From: UMGS1307 sp964523005
GTDB lineage: Bacteria; Bacillota; Clostridia; Oscillospirales; CAG-382
Direction of reading: 5' to 3'
Assembly (NCBI GenBank): GCA_964523005.1
Contig: CAZFZL010000034.1
Span: 1 to 14,836 of the forward strand
Length of the DNA: 14,836 bases
Shown: positions 7,457 through 13,088 of the stretch, in pieces
Layout: each line of letters starts with the position of its first letter
Numbering within the stretch: position 1 is the first letter of the stretch
The notes under the pieces: model-generated
The model's database searches: none
The model's input: the letters and a program-made list of their open reading frames with translations, nothing else
What the model was told of the DNA's origin: nothing
Position numbers and translations under genes: made by a program

Positions 7457-8527
7457 TTATATGATCTCCAGCGCGTTTTTGTCGGGCAACGGCGGAAATT
7501 TTGTGCAAGGGAGCGTCTGATACCAGTATGCCACCGACGAAATATCGTCCTGAAGCGGCAGATACCTGCCTTCACTCCTCCAGCCGAGTGCCTGTATGGT
7601 CACCTTCAGATCGCGTTCGAAATATATCGGATCGCATATGTGCCACCGGTAGAGCGAGAATCGCTGCTGTGAGGAATATGCTCCGTCAGGGCGTATAACC
7701 ATCGGCATTCCGCTGTACGGCGAGGAAAATTCGCGGTACTGACCTCCGACATCAAAATTGTATGAGCCGCAGAAGTAATCCTCTGTTCCCGTACCGCATA
7801 CCGTCGGCCATTCGTCGCCGTCCAAATAGAATTTGATCTCGCCTTCGCCCCACCAACCGTTGTTGTGTACTCCCCAAAACATATATGTACCGACATACTG
7901 ACCCTTGCCTTCAACGCCGTCAAGCAGCGTGTGGACGTCCATGTATTTGAGTACGTTGCTGCGCCTGAACTGCGCGTGAAAATAGAGCGCGCCGTCAGGC
8001 AGAGCGCATTTTACGCCGTCGATCTGAAAAAAGACCGGCTGCGCCTGCGGTGTGAGGTTTTCAATAGTGATAAGCGCGCGCTTCGCGAACGGCATCTGCC
8101 AATAGCAGTTGAAGCCCTTCATCGGATTGCAGCATACCGCGAGCGAATTTATCTGTGCGTGCTTCGTTTCGAACGCGTGCGCAAAAAAATCGCCGAGCGG
8201 ACATTCGACAGACGGGCTTTCGCTCCCGTCCCAATACATCCGTATCACAAATCCTCTGTTTACCTGTGCGCCTTCGGTGAGCCAGATATGATTAATCATT
8301 CCCGGCCCTTCTACATCAGCAAGGATTTTGACCTCTCCCGGTTCAATGATATAATACGGGTTTACCTTCCAACCTCTGCCGAGCTCACGCGCGCAGCTTG
8401 CACCGGTTCCGGACTCCGCCATACCGCCCGCGCCCGTTCTTCCTTCGGGGTTCTCCGCACATACGGAAAAGGTCTTCGCGTCCGATGCGAACGCGAGCGA
8501 ACCAAGATCACCGTGAAAGGCTGACAT
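7457..8527 (-). CDS. GH172 / DUF2961 family glycoside hydrolase-like protein
   Basis: A 356-residue protein of the DUF2961 family, now glycoside hydrolase family 172. Characterised members act on alpha-D-fructofuranosides or difructose anhydrides, or on D-arabinan. Visible: the N-terminal pattern FSVCAENPEGRTGAGG, then IEPGEVKILADVEGPGMINHIW, and the hallmark GTGTEDYF ending near residue 251, whose Glu249 falls in the conserved acidic active-site region. No signal peptide is present, so an intracellular enzyme is inferred. The ATG overlaps the end of the ABC ATPase gene by 20 bases, and its AGGAG (8537-8541) lies inside that gene, 9 bases upstream. It is thus probably the last gene of the importer operon. 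The C terminus (FPPLPDKNALEII) is normal for the family. The family is clear; the sugar is unknown. Confidence 0.9.
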   Translation of the reverse strand: MSAFHGDLGSLAFASDAKTFSVCAENPEGRTGAGGMAESGTGASCARELGRGWKVNPYYIIEPGEVKILADVEGPGMINHIWLTEGAQVNRGFVIRMYWDGSESPSVECPLGDFFAHAFETKHAQINSLAVCCNPMKGFNCYWQMPFAKRALITIENLTPQAQPVFFQIDGVKCALPDGALYFHAQFRRSNVLKYMDVHTLLDGVEGKGQYVGTYMFWGVHNNGWWGEGEIKFYLDGDEWPTVCGTGTEDYFCGSYNFDVGGQYREFSSPYSGMPMVIRPDGAYSSQQRFSLYRWHICDPIYFERDLKVTIQALGWRSEGRYLPLQDDISSVAYWYQTLPCTKFPPLPDKNALEII

Positions 8528-9095
8528 GACCGTTCTCTCCTGTTTCTATCATTCCCGCAAAGCTCAGCGGGACGAGTGATAAGTTGTGTGAGGCAATTAT
8601 TACGAGCTTTGCTTTGCTTTTGCTTATGGCATCGCACGCAGCGATTATGTTTTCTTTGTCAAGTCCGGTGAAGGGCTCGTCGAGCAGCAGCACGTCTCTT
8701 TCAGCATAAAGCGTGCGCGCGAGTGCGGTACGCCGCTTCATTCCGCCTGAAAGCTCACCGGGATATGCGTTGAGCGATTCGGCTAATCCGAGCGACGACA
8801 GAAGCTCATCGGCTTTTGCCTTGTCTGTGGCGTGATTGTTTTGCGCTGCCTGTACGTTTTCTGACGCACTCAGCCATGGAAACAGGCGGTCGTCCTGAAA
8901 CATCATTGCGACAGAGCCTTCAGCATTGGCGCTTCCGGTGTCGGGCGCGCACAGCCCGGCTATAATACGCAGCAGCGTCGTTTTGCCGCTGCCGGAGTCG
9001 CCGGTGAGCGCGTATATCCCACTATCGAGCGACAGGCTGACGTGTGAGAGGACGGTTTTATCGCCAAACACTTTACTGAGGTCTTTGATTTGCAT
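8508..9095 (-). CDS. ABC importer ATPase, NitT/TauT (SsuB/ThiZ-like) type
   Basis: A 195-residue nucleotide-binding subunit that would power the adjacent permease from the cytoplasmic face. All core motifs are visible: Walker A GDSGSGKTT (32-40), Q-loop MMFQD (Gln67) followed by RLFPWLS, which is typical of nitrate/sulfonate/taurine/thiamine-precursor importers, signature LSGGM (115-119), Walker B VLLLDEP (135-141) and H-loop His170. It is short against the roughly 230-260 residues usual for the family, stopping about 25 residues after the H-loop, with no break visible in the sequence. The ATG has GAGGGG 7 bases upstream and overlaps the permease end by 23 bases. It ends in TGA inside the start of the GH172 gene. 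The transported substrate cannot be told from this subunit. Confidence 0.92.
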   Translation of the reverse strand: MQIKDLSKVFGDKTVLSHVSLSLDSGIYALTGDSGSGKTTLLRIIAGLCAPDTGSANAEGSVAMMFQDDRLFPWLSASENVQAAQNNHATDKAKADELLSSLGLAESLNAYPGELSGGMKRRTALARTLYAERDVLLLDEPFTGLDKENIIAACDAISKSKAKLVIIASHNLSLVPLSFAGMIETGENGHVSLSR

Positions 9096-9843
9096 ACCGC
9101 ACCCCTCTCTTTATAACGCCCTTTTCGAGTATTATGCTTATGATGATCACCACGGCAGTCCATGCGAGCATATCACTGCTTTCAAGATACATTTTTGCAT
9201 CATACAGCTGTTTTCCTATTGAAGCCTTCGGCGTACACAGCACCTCGGCAGCTATCCCTGCCTTCCAGGCAAGTCCGAACGACGTCATAAACGAAGAGAA
9301 CATCTGTCGCCGGACTGACGGAAAATAAAGCAGCCTGAGCTTTTTCATGCCGCTCCATGAAAACACATCAGTCACCTCAAGCAGCCCCTTGTCGGTCCCA
9401 TCGAGCGCGGATAGGACAGTGTCATATACGATGGGAAACACGATGATCGCCGAAGCGAGTGTCGGTATTATTCCGACTGTGAACCATACTATCGCTATTA
9501 TAATAAAGGACGCGACAGGAGTGGCGCGGATGACATATATGACGGGAGTGAGCAGCACGCGTATTGCGTTGACAAAGTGGGAAACGAACGCTAACAGTAC
9601 GCCGCATACCGCGCCTGCCGCAAATCCGCCAAGCACACGCAGTATTGACATGAGCACTGAATGCCAGAATCCGGAAGTTGAGCCGAGCCGAATCAGCGAG
9701 TTGAAAACGTCGTACGGAGAGGGTAAAACGACCTGCTTATCGGTAAAAAAGGCAGCGACCCACCATACCGCGAGCCAAAAGACGGCTGCGGTAAGGAAGG
9801 CCACTGTTTTCTTAAGTTTTTTATTTGCGGTAAATTCCTTCAT
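9073..9843 (-). CDS. ABC importer permease, NitT/TauT (SsuC-like) type
   Basis: A 256-residue inner-membrane subunit of the BPD_transp_1 family with about six membrane spans; the first (about 13-34) is rich in Ala, Val and Trp. Visible: LPSPYDVFNSL after the first span, the ATPVASF segment mid-protein, and the cytoplasmic EAA-type coupling loop in EVTDVFSWSGMKKL followed by FPSV, which contacts the ATPase. The start at 9843 is preferred over the in-frame ATG at 9882 because GGAGGAG (9853-9859, minus strand) lies 9 bases upstream of it, and the extra 13 residues look uncharacteristic. It overlaps the binding-protein gene by 23 bases and the ATPase gene by 23 bases, consistent with translational coupling. 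Confidence 0.91.
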   Translation of the reverse strand: MKEFTANKKLKKTVAFLTAAVFWLAVWWVAAFFTDKQVVLPSPYDVFNSLIRLGSTSGFWHSVLMSILRVLGGFAAGAVCGVLLAFVSHFVNAIRVLLTPVIYVIRATPVASFIIIAIVWFTVGIIPTLASAIIVFPIVYDTVLSALDGTDKGLLEVTDVFSWSGMKKLRLLYFPSVRRQMFSSFMTSFGLAWKAGIAAEVLCTPKASIGKQLYDAKMYLESSDMLAWTAVVIIISIILEKGVIKRGVRYANQRPQ

Positions 9844-10759
9844 CGGGAACTTCTCCTCCGACTGATGCGGGAGCTTTTTCATAGAGGAACGTGAAGAACG
9901 CGTTTGCGAGCGTCTTCATTTCCTCGCCGTCGATATAAACGATGTTGCAGTTCGGGATAGCCTGTTTTGCTATCGCTGCCTTGGCGATGATTTCATGAGT
10001 CTCGCAGAGCGCCGCGGCGCCGGCAAGATTGGAAACGACGTATTCTGTGCTTGCCTTGTAGTCGGCGAGAAACTCTTTGAGAAGCTCAGGATGCTCTTCG
10101 GCAAATCCGTTGCGCACGATTATACAGCCTTGAATTATTTCGGTGTCGGGAAAATATTTTTCCCACTCTTCGGCTATGTCGAGAGCTATCGTTGCGCCGG
10201 AGCTGATTTTTGCGACTGTTGCGGCAGGTTCCGGGAGCAGGCATATCTGAATGTCGTCGGTACCTATCGTTGTTGCAAGCGCTGTGCCGTCGGTGCTGTA
10301 TTCAACATTACACGTCACTCCGGCAGCGCTGAGAAGGGAAGTGATTATATATTCGGGCGTAGAGCCCTGACCGGTCGCGTAGATGGTCTTGCCTTCGAGA
10401 TCTGCAAGGCTCGTGACGCTTACGTCCTTGGTAACAATATAAAGAACCGATAGAGTATTTATTGCGGCTATCTGAAAGCTCTTGTCAGTTTTCTGATAGA
10501 GGTTTGCAGCGACATTTATCGGAAGGGCAGCTACGTCGTAGTTGCCTTTTATAATTTCTGCGGACACTACTGTCGGCGACGCAACGAGCGTTATGCTGTA
10601 GTTGTCATGATTTTCGAAGAGCTGTACTGCGCCGACTCCTGTCGGACCCTTGAGCATATATATGCTCATAACCGTGTCATCCTTCGCACAGGAAAACAGC
10701 GGTAATATCATTGCGCAAACGATAAGCACGGATGCGATGATTTTGATATTCTTTTTCAT
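9821..10759 (-). CDS. ABC importer solute-binding lipoprotein, NMT1/THI5-like (NitT/TauT family)
   Basis: A 312-residue extracytoplasmic binding protein that would capture the substrate of the adjacent importer. Visible: a Lys-rich start (MKKNIK), a hydrophobic signal segment and a lipobox-like LFSC with Cys24 as the lipidated residue; Phe at -2 is slightly unusual. Mature-protein features typical of the NMT1/THI5-like fold include the early MLKGPTGVGAVQLFE strand-loop, IIKGNYDVAALPINVAANL, and DLEGKTIYATGQGSTPEYI. The start at 10759 is chosen over the open-frame ATG at 10825: AAGGA lies 6 bases upstream, the signal peptide begins there, and the promoter -10 (10817-10822) overlaps the longer reading. 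It is the first gene of the four-gene operon. Related proteins bind thiamine precursors, sulfonates or nitrate; none is favoured here. Confidence 0.9.
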   Translation of the reverse strand: MKKNIKIIASVLIVCAMILPLFSCAKDDTVMSIYMLKGPTGVGAVQLFENHDNYSITLVASPTVVSAEIIKGNYDVAALPINVAANLYQKTDKSFQIAAINTLSVLYIVTKDVSVTSLADLEGKTIYATGQGSTPEYIITSLLSAAGVTCNVEYSTDGTALATTIGTDDIQICLLPEPAATVAKISSGATIALDIAEEWEKYFPDTEIIQGCIIVRNGFAEEHPELLKEFLADYKASTEYVVSNLAGAAALCETHEIIAKAAIAKQAIPNCNIVYIDGEEMKTLANAFFTFLYEKAPASVGGEVPDEGIYRK

Positions 10760-10810
10760 TTTTTTCCTTTCTTCAAACACCATGCTCTGCGGCACGGTGC
10801 ATTTATCCTC

Positions 10811-10824
10811 TGTATAATTATACA
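10811..10824. repeat. 14-bp perfect palindrome over the -10 box
   Basis: TGTATAATTATACA reads the same on both strands and covers the -10 and predicted start region of the importer operon promoter. It is an operator candidate by position, but AT-rich palindromes around TATAAT also arise by chance. Confidence 0.5.
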
Positions 10825-10845
10825 CTCATAATGAACTTTTGGCAA
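10817..10845 (-). promoter_or_regulatory. Promoter of the importer-GH172 operon
   Basis: On the minus strand TTGCCA (10840-10845), a 17-bp spacer and a perfect TATAAT (10817-10822). Predicted transcription start is near 10810, giving a leader of about 50 bases, too short for a TPP or similar riboswitch. The -10 lies within a 14-bp perfect palindrome (10811-10824). Confidence 0.8.
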
Positions 10846-10863
10846 GTATGGGATGCTGTTTTT

Positions 10864-10892
10864 TTAACAAAATTTCTTTAACACCATACAAT
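10864..10892 (+). promoter_or_regulatory. Promoter for the PRK06851-like ATPase gene
   Basis: TTAACA (10864-10869), 17-bp spacer, TACAAT (10887-10892), each 5 of 6 against consensus. It lies 43 bases upstream of the ATG at 10936 and back to back with the importer operon promoter. Confidence 0.6.
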
Positions 10893-10935
10893 GATTATGT
10901 AGGAGCATCATCATTATATTGAAAGGTACAAACTC

Positions 10936-11757
10936 ATGAATAAGTATTACGCTTCAGTCATCTCCGACGACGGCTTTGAATCTCATTTCAGGGATGTCTT
11001 TTCTCCCGATAAGCTTGAAAGGCTATTTATCATAAAAGGTGCATCGGGTACAGGTAAATCAACCCTGATGCGCAAAGCAGCACACGCTGCTCAAAAAAAC
11101 GGCTTCGCTGTCGATTATATTCTCTGTTCGTCCGACCCGCTTTCGCTCGACGGTATCATAGTAGACGGACGTATCGGTGTCGTCGACGGAACGGCACCGC
11201 ATACTATGGATACCGTGTGCGCCGGTGCGTTTGACGAGCTCGTCGATCTCGGTGAATTTTGGGATACGGAAAAACTCGTGCATCAAAAAGAAAAGCTGCT
11301 TGAGATAACCGAAGAAAAGACAGAGCATTACGCAAAAATGTATAAGCTGCTTTCTGTGTGCTCGATGCTCCGAAAAATGCGCCGTGAGCTTGTGCTGCCG
11401 GCTCTGTACTGCAAAAAGCTCGAAGGTAAACTCAACAGGCTTTTTGCCGGAAAGCTTCGCGGCTTCAAGAAAGGGAAGCAAGTATTGCGTCAGACTTCAG
11501 CGCTGTGCGCACAGGGACAGTGCGAAAACACGATCCCGGCGATTCGCGTTTTGGGGAAAAAAGACGAAAGGGACATATTCATGCGCCGCCTGCTCGAACG
11601 GGCAGCCGATGAAAACGCCGAGTGCTTTTATTCCGTATGCGTTCCCGACAGCGACAACATCAGCAGGATCGATTTTCCGTCATGCAATATCGGCTTTTCG
11701 CAGAGCGAAGAAGCGTTGGACGGAAAGATCAGCACTTCACCTCTGTTCGACCGGTAG
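10936..11757 (+). CDS. PRK06851-like P-loop ATPase, ended early by an in-frame TAG
   Basis: This frame encodes 273 residues of a P-loop ATPase resembling the PRK06851 family, a conserved Firmicutes group of unknown function. Visible: Walker A GASGTGKS (35-42), then YILCSSDPLSLDGIIVDG and GVVDGTAPHTMD, both hallmarks of the family, followed by a charged helical region (about 115-185) and a second, weaker nucleotide-binding-like half (about 195-260) without a P-loop. The frame stops at TAG 11755-11757, right after PLFDR, yet continues in phase for 67 codons of family-like C terminus (listed separately). Undamaged it would be 341 residues. AAAGG sits 9 bases before the ATG. Explanations are a nonsense mutation, a sequence error, or reading of TAG as an amino acid; the first two are likeliest. 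The small membrane protein gene follows on the same strand. Confidence 0.8.
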   Translation: MNKYYASVISDDGFESHFRDVFSPDKLERLFIIKGASGTGKSTLMRKAAHAAQKNGFAVDYILCSSDPLSLDGIIVDGRIGVVDGTAPHTMDTVCAGAFDELVDLGEFWDTEKLVHQKEKLLEITEEKTEHYAKMYKLLSVCSMLRKMRRELVLPALYCKKLEGKLNRLFAGKLRGFKKGKQVLRQTSALCAQGQCENTIPAIRVLGKKDERDIFMRRLLERAADENAECFYSVCVPDSDNISRIDFPSCNIGFSQSEEALDGKISTSPLFDR

Positions 11758-11961
11758 AAGCTGCGTACCGTCAGAGCGGCAAGGCGGATGCTCACGGGCA
11801 TGACCGATGAGCTGCTTGAAGCTGCGAGGGAAGAATTCGGCTTTGCGCGCGCGCTGCATCTGCAGACCGAAAAAATATACATTCCGGCGATGAATTTCAC
11901 CGCGCTCAATGCGTTCGCCGGAGAATTTTCAAAAAAGCTTATCGCTTATGCAAATAAATAA
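11758..11961 (+). pseudogene. Detached C-terminal part of the PRK06851-like ATPase, in frame after TAG
   Basis: The same frame stays open from 11758 to a TAA at 11959-11961. It encodes 67 residues with an amphipathic helix (MTDELLEAAREEFGFARAL) and then KIYIPAMNF, the kind of C-terminal helix and hydrophobic closure seen in PRK06851-like proteins. Base composition and codon use continue unchanged across the TAG. No well-placed ribosome binding site precedes an ATG in this stretch, so separate translation is unlikely; it is best read as the severed or read-through tail of the preceding gene. Confidence 0.72.
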
Positions 11962-12010
11962 CGGTCATATATTTTCAGCGTTCGGAATATAAATCTGTGA
12001 AGAAAGCTGA

Positions 12011-12017
12011 AAGGAAG
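12011..12017 (+). promoter_or_regulatory. Ribosome binding site fixing the start at 12027
   Basis: AAGGAAG lies 9 bases before the ATG at 12027. The alternative in-frame GTG at 11997 has no such site and would place this motif inside the coding sequence. Confidence 0.75.
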
Positions 12018-12026
12018 TTTGGCCAA

Positions 12027-12434
12027 ATGGAAAAAAGGCTCGATATACGTCTGATACTCAAGGCGTCCGGTATCGGGGCAGGTGTCATGCTTGCGGTCTG
12101 CTGTGTGTTCGCCGCGGTCGGTATCAAGACGCCAGACAACAGTTTCATACCGGCTGCCGGTGCGATCGCAGCATCAGCCGCGGCAGGAATAAGCAGCGGT
12201 GCGATATGCGGAAGATACGCTGATAACAGACCGATTCTGCACGGGCTTATGTGTTCGCTGCTGCTTGGAGGTCTTGTCGCGCTTTTGTCAATACCGCAGG
12301 AGCATTACGGTACGTTGCTTTCGCGTTATGCCGTACCGGTGCTTATCGTTGCCGCGCCCCCCGTTTTTTCCTGTGTTGTGAAGCCGGTATCAAACGCAAA
12401 ACGAACGCTGAAAAAGCTCCGCCGACCGAGATGA
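12027..12434 (+). CDS. Small four-helix membrane protein, TIGR04086/YrzE-like
   Basis: A 135-residue hydrophobic protein with a short charged N terminus (MEKRLDIR), about four predicted membrane spans (roughly 10-33, 41-62, 70-89 and 101-118) and a basic C terminus (KRTLKKLRRPR). Gly/Ala-rich spans, the GISSGAICGRYADNRPILHG segment between spans 2 and 3, and the length fit the TIGR04086 (YrzE-like) family of unknown function, but the match is by pattern only. It follows the interrupted ATPase gene by 65 bases on the same strand with no clear promoter or terminator between, so co-transcription is possible. It is convergent with the YigZ gene, and its last codons carry the terminator hairpin of that opposite transcript. 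Confidence 0.75.
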   Translation: MEKRLDIRLILKASGIGAGVMLAVCCVFAAVGIKTPDNSFIPAAGAIAASAAAGISSGAICGRYADNRPILHGLMCSLLLGGLVALLSIPQEHYGTLLSRYAVPVLIVAAPPVFSCVVKPVSNAKRTLKKLRRPR

Positions 12435-12444
12435 TCAGCGGAGC
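12411..12444 (-). terminator. Terminator of the exporter-YigZ unit, inside the convergent gene
   Basis: On the minus strand, 15 bases after the YigZ stop, GCTCCGC (12438-12444) pairs perfectly with GCGGAGC (12416-12422) over a 15-base loop, followed directly by five T (12411-12415). The element overlaps the last eight codons and stop of the convergent membrane protein gene. On the plus strand no T run follows. Confidence 0.65.
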
Positions 12445-12458
12445 GATGCAGACTTGGT

Positions 12459-13088
12459 TCACGCGATCGGTGCTTCAAACACACCGAGCTTCTGTAAATC
12501 CGGCGTTCCCTGTACAAGCGCGCGGGCGAGTGAAATAAGCGCTTCTTCTTTTGAATGCGGCACGGAAACGGTCAGTGTGATGTCCCCGGCGAACGCTGTT
12601 GCTTCTATCAACACACCTGCTTTTTTAAGCTCGTATTGGACCTTGTCGTTTTGCCGATAGCTTATCTTGAATGCAAATCGTACCCACACTACGGCTATGC
12701 CGCGATGCGCGTTGTCGAGCGCCGCTTTTGCTGCGGCGGTGTAAGCACGCACAAGACCGCCCGCGCCGAGCAGCGTACCGCCGAAATAGCGCGTCACGGT
12801 GATCGCTGCGTCAAAAATGTTTTCTTTTCTGAGCACCTCAAGCACGGGAACTCCTGCCGTCCCGTGCGGCTCGCCGTCGTCAAAAAAGCGCGCCGTGTTG
12901 TTTTCCCGAAGCACATACGCATACACCGTATGCGTCGCGTCGGGGTATTTTTCGCGCACCGATGATATAAATCCGAGTGCGTCGTTTTCGCTTTTTGCCG
13001 GTATGGCAGAGGATATGAAGATCGATCGCTTTACTTCCGTTTGCGCTGTTCCGGCACCGAACAGCGTCATGATCCCGTTATTCTCCAT
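12459..13088 (-). CDS. YigZ/IMPACT-family protein
   Basis: A 209-residue cytoplasmic protein of the YigZ/YvyE (UPF0029, IMPACT N-terminal-like) family, whose precise role in bacteria is unsettled. Visible: TEVKRSIFI near residue 20, DATHTVYAYVL, the hallmark DDGEPHGTAGVPVLEVL, and VTRYFGGTLLGAGGLVRAY; a ferredoxin-like C-terminal half follows. The ATG at 13088 is chosen because it places KRSIF at about residue 20, as in Bacillus YvyE. An in-frame ATG at 13070 has GGAG 12 bases upstream and cannot be excluded; the open frame to 13133 adds residues foreign to the family. The chosen start overlaps the exporter gene by 11 bases, and no ribosome binding site of its own is evident, suggesting coupled translation. 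It ends in TGA, followed by a terminator. Confidence 0.9.
   Translation of the reverse strand: MENNGIMTLFGAGTAQTEVKRSIFISSAIPAKSENDALGFISSVREKYPDATHTVYAYVLRENNTARFFDDGEPHGTAGVPVLEVLRKENIFDAAITVTRYFGGTLLGAGGLVRAYTAAAKAALDNAHRGIAVVWVRFAFKISYRQNDKVQYELKKAGVLIEATAFAGDITLTVSVPHSKEEALISLARALVQGTPDLQKLGVFEAPIA

Noticed and set aside
7865..8524. Plus-strand open frame (219 codons) opposite the GH172 gene
   Set aside because: Shadow of a conserved GH172 protein; no ribosome binding site or domain pattern seen.
10760..10816. Riboswitch (for example TPP) upstream of the importer operon
   Set aside because: The predicted leader is only about 50 bases and shows no conserved riboswitch core or terminator hairpin.
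10760..10825. Longer start for the solute-binding protein
   Set aside because: The start codon would fall at or before the predicted transcription start, and the signal peptide begins at 10759 behind a good ribosome binding site.
11755..11763. Programmed stop-codon read-through signal at the ATPase TAG
   Set aside because: The bases after TAG (AAGCTG) do not match the CARYYA-type read-through context, and no strong hairpin was noticed just downstream.
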